Source of the DNA: UBA6170 sp034429975
Lineage (GTDB): Bacteria; Chloroflexota; Anaerolineae; Anaerolineales; Anaerolineaceae
Direction of reading: 5' to 3'
Length of the DNA stretch: 64,000 nt
Assembly: GCA_034429975.1 (NCBI GenBank)
Contig: DAOUFM010000076.1
Location: 197,704 to 261,703 of the forward strand
Shown here: piece by piece, positions 26,117 through 34,985 of the stretch
How positions within the stretch are numbered: position 1 is the first letter of the stretch
Layout of the letters: every line of letters starts with the position of its first letter
Notes under the pieces: generated by a model
The model's database searches: none
What the model was told of the DNA's origin: nothing
What the model saw: only the letters and a program-made list of their open reading frames with translations
Made by a program: the position numbers and the translations under genes

Positions 26117-26953
26117 ATGAAAGAATACTTTACTCTCGTAGAAATTGACGAGGTTACACAAGCGATCAAAAACCTTACCAGGTATCAACCAAAAATAGGC
26201 TTAATTCTCGGGTCAGGCTTAGGCGAGCTTGCCAATGCCATTGAAGATCCAGATTTCATTCCTTATGAAAAAATCCCTTTATGGCCAAAATCAACTGTTC
26301 ATGGTCATCAAGGGCAGTTGGTGATTGGCAAACTGGAAGGAAAGACTGTATTAACAATGCAGGGAAGAGCGCATTATTATGAAGGCTATTCCATGGCTGA
26401 AGTTACCTTACCGGTTCGGGTGATGCAACGACTGGGAGTAGAAATGATCATTGTTACCAACGCCGCTGGGGCTATCAACCCGAACTATGTGCCAGGTGAT
26501 GTTATGTTTCTTTCTGACCATATCGCCCTTGTTACGATGACCGGGTTAAATCCATTGAGGGGACCAAATTTGGATGAATTCGGACCCCGATTTCCTGATA
26601 TGAGCCAGGCTTACGATCGTGAGCTATTACAAAAAGCCAAACAAGTAGCGGATGAGAGTAACTTACAAACATATTCAGGAGTTTACGTATCATTATCCGG
26701 CCCTTCTTTTGAAACACCAGCCGATTTGCGTTTTTTAAGAGCTATTGGAGCCGATGCAGTGGGTATGTCCACAGTACCAGAGGTCATTATCGCCAGGCAT
26801 GGCGGGATGCGCGTGCTGGGTATATCGGGGATCAGTAATAAAGCCAATCTAGATGGAACTACTATCACAACGCATGAAGAAGTGCTTGAGGCTGGAAAAA
26901 TGCTGGTTCCAAAATTATCAAGGATCATTCGTGGATTTTTATCTTCGATTTGA
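26117..26953 (+). CDS. Purine-nucleoside phosphorylase (trimeric type)
   Basis: A 278-residue enzyme that phosphorolyses inosine, guanosine and deoxy forms to the base and (deoxy)ribose-1-phosphate. Seen are the phosphate loop GLILGSGLGELA, the histidine region STVHGHQGQLVIG, MQGRAHYYEGYSMAEV and VTNAAGAINPNYVPGD. GPSFETPADLRFLRAIGADA with the following VGMSTVPEV is typical of the low-molecular-mass, PunA-like class. A GTGGAGGAAAT ribosome binding site precedes the ATG. It complements the pyrimidine phosphorylase encoded about 8 kb upstream. Confidence 0.94.
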   Translation: MKEYFTLVEIDEVTQAIKNLTRYQPKIGLILGSGLGELANAIEDPDFIPYEKIPLWPKSTVHGHQGQLVIGKLEGKTVLTMQGRAHYYEGYSMAEVTLPVRVMQRLGVEMIIVTNAAGAINPNYVPGDVMFLSDHIALVTMTGLNPLRGPNLDEFGPRFPDMSQAYDRELLQKAKQVADESNLQTYSGVYVSLSGPSFETPADLRFLRAIGADAVGMSTVPEVIIARHGGMRVLGISGISNKANLDGTTITTHEEVLEAGKMLVPKLSRIIRGFLSSI

Positions 26954-26977
26954 AATTATTTGGTTTGACGGATTTAA

Positions 26978-27673
26978 ATGTCAGAAATCCTTAATTTTTT
27001 GACTGAATTTGAAATTTGGTTTTATATCATCCTTGGTTTAATATCTATTATTTTTTTCGCAAGGCTATTTAAAGCAATTGGGAATTGGCGTGAAGCAGCC
27101 TTCGGATTGGAACGCGATATCGCTCAAAGACAGTTTCGCTCATCACTTTCTATCCTGGTGTTGCTTTTAATTTTATTTATGGGTGAGTTTTTTTTTGTGA
27201 CTTATTCCAGCAGTTTATTGCCTGATCAAAAAACTTTACCAACACCTACGATTGACATTCTGGCATCGCCTTCCGCAACTTCTGCAGCCGTGGCAATTGA
27301 GACACAGGAAGCTGGATTTTCTCCTACTGCAACGGCAGAACAGGATGGCTGTGTTCCAGGGAAAATTGAGTGGATATACCCCGTCGCGGGAGATGAGATC
27401 GAAGATGTTGTCCAATTATTAGGGACAGTCGATGTTGAAAACTTTGGATTTTTTAAATATGAATATACTGAACCTGGAAACCCAATCTGGAAGACAATTG
27501 CAGGTGGAAATCAGGTTGTTAATCAGTTGCCCGATCACAATGAAAATAAAATTGGATTGTGGAATACGTCTCAGTTAGTCCCTGGTGATTATTTATTACG
27601 ATTGGTTGCATTGGATAATGCTAATAATGAATATCCACCTTGCGTAATTCCTGTTCGCGTTATTAACCCTTAG
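26978..27673 (+). CDS. Membrane-anchored protein with extracytoplasmic beta domain
   Basis: A 231-residue protein of unknown function. Two membrane helices (about residues 12-35 and 55-78) enclose a short basic cytoplasmic loop. A Thr/Pro/Ala-rich linker follows, then a C-terminal beta domain of about 110 residues with SPVAGDE-like start IEWIYPVAGDEIEDVVQLLG and a closing block PGDYLLRLVALDNANNEYPP. Domains of this pattern occur repeatedly in Chloroflexi surface proteins and penicillin-binding proteins, so an envelope binding role is plausible. It lies 24 bases after the PNP gene. Confidence 0.65.
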   Translation: MSEILNFLTEFEIWFYIILGLISIIFFARLFKAIGNWREAAFGLERDIAQRQFRSSLSILVLLLILFMGEFFFVTYSSSLLPDQKTLPTPTIDILASPSATSAAVAIETQEAGFSPTATAEQDGCVPGKIEWIYPVAGDEIEDVVQLLGTVDVENFGFFKYEYTEPGNPIWKTIAGGNQVVNQLPDHNENKIGLWNTSQLVPGDYLLRLVALDNANNEYPPCVIPVRVINP

Positions 27674-27687
27674 AAACGGAGGATGAA

Positions 27688-28227
27688 ATGCCTAAAATTG
27701 AAATCCGCCCTGCAGTTTCAGCCGATATTGTCGAATTGATCTCTTTTGATCATAGTTGTCGCACAAATTATGTCTGGCAAATGGATCGGTCTACTACGGA
27801 TGGACAAATTATTGTTTCATTCCGGGAAATCCGACTTCCCAGACCGATGCAAGTGAGTTACCCAAGACAGGCAGAATTATTGGAAAGTGACTGGCAACAG
27901 GCTCCCGGATTAATGGTATCTATTCATAATGAAAAACATGTCGGTTATATTCGTTTGATTGAAGTAGTAGAGGTTCAATCCGCTGTTATTCGGGATCTGG
28001 TAGTGGAGCCTTCTATTCGAAGGCAAGGAGTAGGGACTGCATTGGTTTTAGCTGCTCAAAATTGGGCAATACAGCGCTCAAACAGAAAACTTACAATGGA
28101 AATCCCCCCCAAGAATTATCCAGCGATTAAATTGGCTCAAAAAATGGGCTTTGAGTTCTCTGGTTATAATGACACTTATTATCCTGGCAGAGATATAGCC
28201 CTATTTTTCTCAAAATATCTCAAATAG
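27688..28227 (+). CDS. GNAT family N-acetyltransferase
   Basis: A 179-residue acetyl-CoA-dependent acetyltransferase. The acetyl-CoA loop is VVEPSIRRQGVGTALVLAAQ (R-R-Q-G-V-G) and the last strand region AQKMGFEFSGYNDTYY fits the fold. The acceptor cannot be predicted. A near-perfect CGGAGGATGAA ribosome binding site lies before the ATG. It stands between two envelope genes with short spacing and the same direction. Confidence 0.85.
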   Translation: MPKIEIRPAVSADIVELISFDHSCRTNYVWQMDRSTTDGQIIVSFREIRLPRPMQVSYPRQAELLESDWQQAPGLMVSIHNEKHVGYIRLIEVVEVQSAVIRDLVVEPSIRRQGVGTALVLAAQNWAIQRSNRKLTMEIPPKNYPAIKLAQKMGFEFSGYNDTYYPGRDIALFFSKYLK

Positions 28228-28245
28228 CCTTATGTAGAAAAGTAT

Positions 28246-30147
28246 ATGCTCAACTGGTTGGAAGGTTTTATAAATCTCGTTCGAACGTTCAATGATATTT
28301 TGACCGCGGGAATTGCTATTACAGCTTTTTCTTTGTTTTTGTATGCGTTAACTTTTAATTTAAAAGACCGGGTCGCCCGTTCATTCGCTATGATTTTGAT
28401 ATGCGTGGTTATCGTGTTTACTTCGGAATCATTAGGCGGAATTGCGGTTGATAAAGAAAATATTGAATTTTGGTTAAAACTCCAATGGGTTGGAATTGTA
28501 TTATTACCCCCAACTTATTTGCATTTTTCGGATGCATTGGTGGCAACAACTGGACGACCAAGCCGTTGGCGCCGGCGGTGGGCGGTACGATTAACTTATT
28601 TATTCTCCCTTCTGCTTTTATTCTTAATCCCAACGAATATTCTGGTTGGGGCAGTAAACCTATCCCAGGTTGCTACTCCTCATTTAGAAAGAACGTTGGC
28701 CACGGAATTATTCACAATATATTATTGGATTATTATGTTTCTATCCTGGATCAATTTCTTCCGGGCTTATATTCGAACAGTTACTCCAATCAGCCGGCGA
28801 AGAATGGGATATCTTGTGATCGGTGCTTTAGCCCCTGCATTGGGCTCATTTCCATTTCTATTATATGGCTCTGGTATAGCTTATCAATTGCAAGGGATGT
28901 TTTGGATTATTGCTGCAGTCAGTAATACGATCTTCTACTTTTTAATTGTGTTAATGGCGTATTCAGTTGCTTTTTTTGGTGTAGCCTGGTCAGATCGGGT
29001 AGTAAAAACAAGATTATTAAAATGGATCCTGCGCGGACCGGTTACAGCCAGTGTGGCTTTGGCATTAACAACGCTGGTTAGAAGAACAGTTGTTGTCTTC
29101 GGGCTGGATTTTGAAGTAATCATACCGATCGTCATGGTGGGGTCTATCGTAATATTTGAACATTTGATCACCTTATTTTCTCCAATTGGTGAAAAATGGT
29201 TTTTTTATGGAAATGATCAGCAAGATATAGAGATTCTGCAAACATTAGAAAATCGCTTACTGACACGTAACGACTTATTAGAGTTCCTTGAAATGAATTT
29301 GGCTGCCTTGATGGATCGGCTTCAAGCAAATGGTTCATTTATTGTTTCTATCGATGACGAGGGACTTGAACTGGTCCTCACAAACGGAAAAATTCAAATA
29401 AGCGAACAGGATATATCCGGAGAATTATCTGAATTAATATTGGAAAATGGTGAGTTCCCAGATCTATTTCAATGGGGAAATAATTTCTTGTTCCCTCTTC
29501 ATTCAAGTGGTGAATTTCAGCCAAAACAATTAATAGGTCTTTTGGGTATCAATAGTCGTCCCATCGATGATTTAGAAGAAGAGCAAAAAACAGCGCTAAA
29601 TCTCATGATTGAACGGGTATCTATTGCTTTAAGTGATCGTCAAATGCAGATTCAAATTTTCAATTCCATGGAAGAATTAAGTTCCAGGGCGAATATCTAC
29701 CAAAAGTTACGTGCCAGGGGACGGTATGATCGTGAAGGCGTTTTTTCTACTGAAGATCCAATGCAAAGCGAAGACCTAACTACCTGGGTGAAGGACGCGC
29801 TGACCCATTTTTGGGGTGGCCCGAAATTGACCGATAATCCTCTATTAGATTTACAGGTAGTAAAAGATGCAGCCGATAATTCTGAAGGAAACAAAGCAAA
29901 TGCCTTAAGGTCAATTCTTCGAGATGCAATTAACCAAGTAAAACCTGAAGGAGAAAGACGCTTCACGGCTGAATGGATATTGTATAATATTTTGGAGATG
30001 AAGTTTTTAGAAGGCCGAAAGGTAAGGGAAATTGCCATCAAATTGTCCATGTCTGAAGCAGATTTATATAGAAAACAAAGAGTCGCAATCGAAATGGTGG
30101 CTAATAAAATCGTTGAAATGGAAAAGAAAATTCGTAAAAATGGATAG
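28246..30147 (+). CDS. 7TM histidine-kinase-type sensor lacking a kinase domain, with C-terminal HTH-like region
   Basis: A 633-residue membrane sensor. The N-terminal third (to about residue 310) holds eight or nine hydrophobic helices in the arrangement of histidine-kinase N-terminal 7TM domains, including LQWVGIVLLPPTYLHF. A GAF-like domain follows (about 330-470). There is no HisKA histidine and no ATP-binding N or G box. The C-terminus (about 505-633) contains WILYNILEMKFLEGRKVREI and AIKLSMSEADLYRKQRVAIE, which looks like a sigma-region-4 type helix-turn-helix. It may be a one-component membrane regulator; this is inference. Its ribosome binding site is weak. Confidence 0.65.
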   Translation: MLNWLEGFINLVRTFNDILTAGIAITAFSLFLYALTFNLKDRVARSFAMILICVVIVFTSESLGGIAVDKENIEFWLKLQWVGIVLLPPTYLHFSDALVATTGRPSRWRRRWAVRLTYLFSLLLLFLIPTNILVGAVNLSQVATPHLERTLATELFTIYYWIIMFLSWINFFRAYIRTVTPISRRRMGYLVIGALAPALGSFPFLLYGSGIAYQLQGMFWIIAAVSNTIFYFLIVLMAYSVAFFGVAWSDRVVKTRLLKWILRGPVTASVALALTTLVRRTVVVFGLDFEVIIPIVMVGSIVIFEHLITLFSPIGEKWFFYGNDQQDIEILQTLENRLLTRNDLLEFLEMNLAALMDRLQANGSFIVSIDDEGLELVLTNGKIQISEQDISGELSELILENGEFPDLFQWGNNFLFPLHSSGEFQPKQLIGLLGINSRPIDDLEEEQKTALNLMIERVSIALSDRQMQIQIFNSMEELSSRANIYQKLRARGRYDREGVFSTEDPMQSEDLTTWVKDALTHFWGGPKLTDNPLLDLQVVKDAADNSEGNKANALRSILRDAINQVKPEGERRFTAEWILYNILEMKFLEGRKVREIAIKLSMSEADLYRKQRVAIEMVANKIVEMEKKIRKNG

Positions 30148-30225
30148 AAACCTGATTAGGATTAATTAAAAATCTATCAGTCATCTATTACCCTTGCTCA
30201 TTTCAGAAAGTTTCGGAGAGATTAA

Positions 30226-31167
30226 ATGGTTGTGCATCAAAGCAAAAATAACAATGAGCCGGATTTACCACCAATGGATGAAGGTTGGTGGAAATCAGTG
30301 CTTGCTGATGAAAAATTGCTGGAATCTGAATGGCAGGAAAATGAATCCAGGTCATCTTTCTTAATGGGAACTCTGGTAGATTGGGAAAAAGTTCAATCAG
30401 TTTACCAGCAAGATGAAATTGTTGAATTGTTTGTTCAGGGATTTAATCGTGGTGGATTACTGGTCCAAGGCGATAATTTTCAAGGATTTGTTCCTTTATC
30501 TCATTTGATCAATATACCTAATGAATGTTCTGAAGAAGAACGGCGAGAAATTTTGGGGCGCTATGTCGGCAAAACGATAAAATTAAAAGTTATTGAGTGT
30601 GAACCAGGCCAGGAAAGAATTGTTTTATCCGAAAGGGCCGCCCTATCTGGAGAGGGAAGCCGAAAAACATTATTTCAAACTCTAAAGATGGGTTCTATCG
30701 TCAATGGAACCATCACTAATGTAACTGATTTTGGTGTGTTTGTTGATCTCGGCGGAGTTGAAGGATTAATTCATGTCTCTGAACTCTCCTGGGGACGGGT
30801 GCAGCATCCTGGTGAAGTATTATCGCTTGGGCAGCCTGTTAAAGTACTGGTGTTGCAGGTCAGTGAAGAAAACGCCCGAATTGCATTAAGTCTTAAGCGA
30901 TTATTTAGAAATCCCTGGGAATCATTGGCTGAAATGTATTCAATTGGTGATATTGTTTCTGCTACCGTAACTGCCATCACCAGATTTGGTGTTTTTGCCC
31001 GCCTGGAGGAAGGTATTGAAGGACTTATTCATATTTCCTCCATTCAACAGAATTCAGCCCAAAAAGATCTGGAAACTCTGTTCAAGACAGGCCAAATCGT
31101 GACGGTAAGAATTCTTCACATTGACATTGAAAGAAGACGTTTAGGTTTAGGTCTATTGGATGAGTAA
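30226..31167 (+). CDS. S1 RNA-binding domain protein (ribosomal protein S1-like)
   Basis: A 313-residue protein with three S1 domains at roughly 60-133, 153-222 and 237-310. The second is the most canonical, with GTITNVTDFGVFVDLGGVEG and LIHVSELSW. The N-terminal 55 residues are acidic and tryptophan-rich. Full-size S1 of Proteobacteria has six domains; three- or four-domain homologues occur in Gram-positive-like phyla. A role in mRNA binding to the 30S subunit is therefore plausible but not certain. The gene overlaps ftsK by eight bases, so expression is linked. Confidence 0.85.
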   Translation: MVVHQSKNNNEPDLPPMDEGWWKSVLADEKLLESEWQENESRSSFLMGTLVDWEKVQSVYQQDEIVELFVQGFNRGGLLVQGDNFQGFVPLSHLINIPNECSEEERREILGRYVGKTIKLKVIECEPGQERIVLSERAALSGEGSRKTLFQTLKMGSIVNGTITNVTDFGVFVDLGGVEGLIHVSELSWGRVQHPGEVLSLGQPVKVLVLQVSEENARIALSLKRLFRNPWESLAEMYSIGDIVSATVTAITRFGVFARLEEGIEGLIHISSIQQNSAQKDLETLFKTGQIVTVRILHIDIERRRLGLGLLDE

Positions 31168-33364
31168 AAAAGCTGAAAGAAAAAATAATAAAAACTTTTC
31201 ACTAGAAAAGGATCAAAAAATATCAGACCAATCCCAGGATTGGTTTTCAAAAATTCATCCTGTTCTTAATCGTTATGGTTTAGACGTATTTTCTGTTATT
31301 ATGTTTGCTTTGGCTGTCCTTTTTATGTTTGGGTTGTTAGGGTGGACAAGTGGGAGCCTAATTTCAACCTTTAAAACCTTTTTATCAAATTGGTTCGGTT
31401 GGGGAAGTTACGGATTCGTTCTGGTTTTTTTAGCATTAGGTGTTTGGAGTTTAAGAAAACGTATCACTGGAAAAAATTATTTTTCACTCTCCCGGGTGTT
31501 AGCCTTTGAGCTCGGATATTTTGGCTTAATAGCTCTTTTTTCAATTTATGGTGGATTAAGTCTGGAACGGGCAGATAGTGGGTTAGATGGCGGGTATATT
31601 GGTTGGGGATTAGCCAGCCTTTTAACCAAATTTATACCTGATATGATTCTGACAATTTTGTTGATTTTATTGTTTCTAATATGTTTTCTGATTGGAACTG
31701 GGCTTTTTTCAATTTTCTTGAGGAAGCTGGATCAATGGGCTGCAATTTATATTCAAACAAGCGGAGTAAATTTATCTGCACCAGAAATGGAACAGAATTC
31801 CTTGGATAATGAAATTCGAGGTGTTTTCTTAAAAAAAGAGGATTATCTTGAAAAGATAAAGAGTCAAACCGTGATGACTCCTGCGCCAATTATCGAGAGA
31901 CAACAAAATTTGCCGCCGTATGATCTCTTGGATGACGAACAAATCCTGGTAATGGATAATGTACAGGTACAGGTGATGGGAGAGCAAATAGAGAAAACTC
32001 TGGATGAATTTGGTATTCCGGCGAGAGTAGCGGGCTATCGAATTGGGCCAACGGTTACTCAATTTGCTGTTGAACCGGGTTTCATAGAAAAAGAGAACCC
32101 GGATGGCACGATCTCAAAACATAAAGTGAGAGTATCTCAAATCTCATCCCTGGCGCGAGATCTGGCATTGGCTTTGTCGGCAGAACGACTCAGAGTCGAA
32201 GCCCCGGTACCTGGCAGATCGTATGTCGGAATTGAAGTTCCCAATATAAAATCAAAAATGGTGCGCTTACGTCCTATTCTTGAATCCGAAGTTTTCCAAA
32301 AATTAAAATCTCCCCTTAGTCTGGCACTTGGCCAGGATGTTTCCGGACAGGCAGTGGTAGCCGATTTGATAAAAATGCCGCACATGTTGATTGCGGGTAC
32401 AACCGGATCTGGAAAATCTGTGTGTGTCAGTGCAATCACGACGTGTTTGTTGATGAACAATTCCCCGGATGCACTGCGGATAGCCATGCTAGATCCTAAA
32501 ATGGTGGAGTTAAACCGCTTCAATGGAACCCCTCACTTATTAGGAAAAGTAGAAACTTCGATAGAACGTATGGTAGGGGTCTTGCGGTGGGCAATTTCAG
32601 AAATGGATCAACGTTATCGATTGCTGGAAGAAGCCAGAGCCAGAGATTTAGACGCGTACAATACGAAAATGCTCCGCAAGAATCAAGCGACTTTACCGCG
32701 GATTGTGATTATTATCGATGAGCTGGCTGACTTGATGTTGTCTTCACCGGATCAAACCGAATATAGCCTGGTCCGTCTGGCGCAGATGGCCCGCGCCGTT
32801 GGGATTCACCTGATCGTTGCTACCCAACGCCCCAGTGTGGATGTTGTCACTGGGCTGATTAAAGCAAATTTTCCGGCCAGAATAGCGTTCACAGTTGCTT
32901 CCTCAATCGATTCCAGGGTAATCCTAGATGTAAACGGTGCGGAAGGATTAATGGGCAAAGGAGATATGTTGTTCCTATCACCGGATGTTGGCGCTCCTCA
33001 AAGAGCTCAAGGGGTTATGATTTCAGATCCTGAAATCAATAAGATCATTCAATTTTGGAGAGAGTCCGAAACGAATATGCCTGAAGAGCAGGCCCCCTGG
33101 GAAGAAATGATGAAAGTGATGGAAGAAGAAGGCGGAGATAATCTGGTGAAACAAGCGATTGATTTAGTTAAGTCCAGTCGCCGGGCTTCAGCTTCATTAT
33201 TACAAAGAAGACTACGGATAGGATTTCCAAGGGCGGCCAGGTTGTTGGATCAATTGGAAGAAATGGGTGTGGTCGGCCCAAGTCAGGGTGGGGGAAAAGA
33301 TCGCGAAGTTTTAATTGATCCGAATGATGACTGGGGGGATATCACAAATTCGGAAGAAGATTGA
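31160..33364 (+). CDS. ftsK: FtsK/SpoIIIE DNA translocase
   Basis: A 734-residue septal DNA pump that clears chromosome DNA during division. Four N-terminal membrane helices lie in residues 35-190. After a short linker comes the alpha domain with RVEAPVPGRSYVGIEVPN. The RecA-like motor has Walker A AGTTGSGKSVC and Walker B IVIIIDELADL, plus QMARAVGIHLIVATQRPSVD. The C-terminal gamma winged helix (RRASASLLQRRLRIGFPRAA) should read KOPS-like polar sequences. The linker is much shorter than in E. coli, so the protein is SpoIIIE-like. ParAB are encoded at the far end of the window. Confidence 0.95.
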   Translation: MSKKAERKNNKNFSLEKDQKISDQSQDWFSKIHPVLNRYGLDVFSVIMFALAVLFMFGLLGWTSGSLISTFKTFLSNWFGWGSYGFVLVFLALGVWSLRKRITGKNYFSLSRVLAFELGYFGLIALFSIYGGLSLERADSGLDGGYIGWGLASLLTKFIPDMILTILLILLFLICFLIGTGLFSIFLRKLDQWAAIYIQTSGVNLSAPEMEQNSLDNEIRGVFLKKEDYLEKIKSQTVMTPAPIIERQQNLPPYDLLDDEQILVMDNVQVQVMGEQIEKTLDEFGIPARVAGYRIGPTVTQFAVEPGFIEKENPDGTISKHKVRVSQISSLARDLALALSAERLRVEAPVPGRSYVGIEVPNIKSKMVRLRPILESEVFQKLKSPLSLALGQDVSGQAVVADLIKMPHMLIAGTTGSGKSVCVSAITTCLLMNNSPDALRIAMLDPKMVELNRFNGTPHLLGKVETSIERMVGVLRWAISEMDQRYRLLEEARARDLDAYNTKMLRKNQATLPRIVIIIDELADLMLSSPDQTEYSLVRLAQMARAVGIHLIVATQRPSVDVVTGLIKANFPARIAFTVASSIDSRVILDVNGAEGLMGKGDMLFLSPDVGAPQRAQGVMISDPEINKIIQFWRESETNMPEEQAPWEEMMKVMEEEGGDNLVKQAIDLVKSSRRASASLLQRRLRIGFPRAARLLDQLEEMGVVGPSQGGGKDREVLIDPNDDWGDITNSEED

Positions 33365-33391
33365 AAAAACGAACAGGATTAAGCTTTGTTC

Positions 33392-33420
33392 TTGACAGTT
33401 TTTTAGCCGTACGATAGGAT
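33392..33420 (+). promoter_or_regulatory. Promoter upstream of the CDP-alcohol phosphatidyltransferase gene
   Basis: A perfect -35 TTGACA, a 17-base spacer and TAGGAT (four of six) lie 35 bases before the TTG start. They probably drive the pgsA-like gene and lgt. Confidence 0.6.
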
Positions 33421-33454
33421 AGTCAAATCAATTTTTTGGGAATGCAGGTGAGTT

Positions 33455-34102
33455 TTGGAAGATTCCGGGAAGAAGAAAACCAGTTTTACCGATTTAATGA
33501 GGAAGTTATTTAAAGGCGTTCTAGACCCAATTGGGAATTTTTTAAATAATTTAGGGCTTAAACCAAACTCGATGACGATTTTCGGATTATTGGGGCATAT
33601 TATTTCAGCGATCCTGATCTCTTTTGGTCAGATTACCTGGGGAGGGATCTTACTTCTTATTTTCGCGCCTATTGATGCACTCGATGGGACAATGGCTCGG
33701 TTAAGAAATGAACCGACTCGTTTTGGAGGGTTTGTTGATTCTGTCACAGATCGGGTATCAGAATTATTAGTCTTTGCTGCCCTCTTATATTATTATACGT
33801 TGCATCAGAATACGCTCGCAATTATGTTAGTCTTCTTTTCTGCAGCAGGCTCCATTATGGTGTCTTATACACGTGCAAGAGCGGAGGCATTAAGCTATGA
33901 TGCTAAAGTTGGGTTGTTGGGGAGACTGGAACGGATGATTATCTTAATCCCCTGTTTAATATTCAATATCCCTTTGGTAGCTTTATGGATTTTGGCAATA
34001 CTGACCATTTTTACAACATTTCAAAGAGTTCTTTCTGTACGAAAACAAGCCTATGCTGCCAATGATATTGTTGGAATTAACAAAGTCGAGAAATCGAGGT
34101 AA
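33455..34102 (+). CDS. CDP-alcohol phosphatidyltransferase family protein
   Basis: A 215-residue membrane enzyme that transfers a phosphatidyl group from CDP-diacylglycerol to an alcohol. The catalytic signature is DGTMARLRNEPTRFGGFVDS followed by VTDR, which keeps all of D-G-x2-A-R-x8-G-x3-D-x3-D. About six hydrophobic helices are present. Acceptor may be glycerol-3-phosphate (PgsA) or inositol-phosphate; the short chain and motif spacing do not decide. The start is TTG with an AGGTGAG site at good spacing. lgt follows two bases after the stop. Confidence 0.88.
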   Translation: MEDSGKKKTSFTDLMRKLFKGVLDPIGNFLNNLGLKPNSMTIFGLLGHIISAILISFGQITWGGILLLIFAPIDALDGTMARLRNEPTRFGGFVDSVTDRVSELLVFAALLYYYTLHQNTLAIMLVFFSAAGSIMVSYTRARAEALSYDAKVGLLGRLERMIILIPCLIFNIPLVALWILAILTIFTTFQRVLSVRKQAYAANDIVGINKVEKSR

Positions 34103-34104
34103 AA

Positions 34105-34953
34105 ATGCCAGAAGGTTTTTATATAGGTAAATTATTTATCCATTTTTATGGTGTCATTATTATGTTTGGGGCAGTTTTGGCCGCTTGGTTATCTACCGTT
34201 GAAGCTAAACGACGCGGTCTAAATCCAGACCTTGTTTGGGATGTGATGCCCTGGCTCTTAATTGCGGGGATAATCGGTGCAAGAATATGGCATGTTCTTA
34301 CTCCTCCTGCGTCAATGGTTGAAATGGGTATCACAACGAAATATTACCTGACTCATCCATTGGATGCGATTAATATCCGCGCTGGAGGTCTGGGCATTCC
34401 CGGGGCTGTTATGGGCGGAGCTCTGGCTTTGTGGATTTATGCACGCAAAAAGAAGCTAAACTTTGCTTCCTGGGTAGATATCATTGCTCCAGGATTAGCT
34501 TTGGCTCAAGCAGTAGGTCGTTGGGGAAATTTCTTTAATCAGGAATTATATGGTGCACCGACTAATTTACCCTGGGCGATTTTTATTGCTCCTTCAAAAA
34601 GATTACCTGAATATTTTAATGTAGCCTATTACCATCCAATGTTCTTTTATGAGTTTTTGTGGAATCTGGCAAATATGACCTTGTTGTTGATCCTGGGCCG
34701 TAAAATGAAAGACAAGTTATATAGAGGAGACATTTTTCTGATCTATTTGATCATTTACCCTCTTGGCAGATTCTTGTTGGAATTTATTCGTCTGGATCCA
34801 TCAAATGTTGGGGGAATCAATGCGAATCAAACATTAATGGCAGTGATTGCAATCTCATCACTGGTTGTATTTATTTTAAAACGAACGGTGTTGAAGAATA
34901 AACAAAGCCTGGAAACTTATAAAAAAATACCTGAAAAAGTTGACCCTGTCTAA
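34105..34953 (+). CDS. lgt: Prolipoprotein diacylglyceryl transferase
   Basis: A 282-residue integral membrane enzyme that moves diacylglycerol from phosphatidylglycerol to the lipobox cysteine, the first step of lipoprotein maturation. The Lgt signature GRWGNFFNQELYGAPT is intact and about seven helices are visible. The motif IRAGGLGIPGAVMGG has proline where E. coli Lgt carries a functionally important histidine; other Gram-positive-like Lgt proteins also differ there. It is tightly coupled to the phosphatidyltransferase gene, whose product class may supply its phospholipid donor. lspA is about 10 kb upstream. Confidence 0.94.
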   Translation: MPEGFYIGKLFIHFYGVIIMFGAVLAAWLSTVEAKRRGLNPDLVWDVMPWLLIAGIIGARIWHVLTPPASMVEMGITTKYYLTHPLDAINIRAGGLGIPGAVMGGALALWIYARKKKLNFASWVDIIAPGLALAQAVGRWGNFFNQELYGAPTNLPWAIFIAPSKRLPEYFNVAYYHPMFFYEFLWNLANMTLLLILGRKMKDKLYRGDIFLIYLIIYPLGRFLLEFIRLDPSNVGGINANQTLMAVIAISSLVVFILKRTVLKNKQSLETYKKIPEKVDPV

Positions 34954-34985
34954 AGCTTTGTTTATAAATTCAAATAGAGGAAATA

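Noticed and set aside
28470..28925. A 151-codon ORF overlapping the membrane sensor gene
   Set aside because: It is an out-of-frame shadow within the helices of the sensor, with no start signal.
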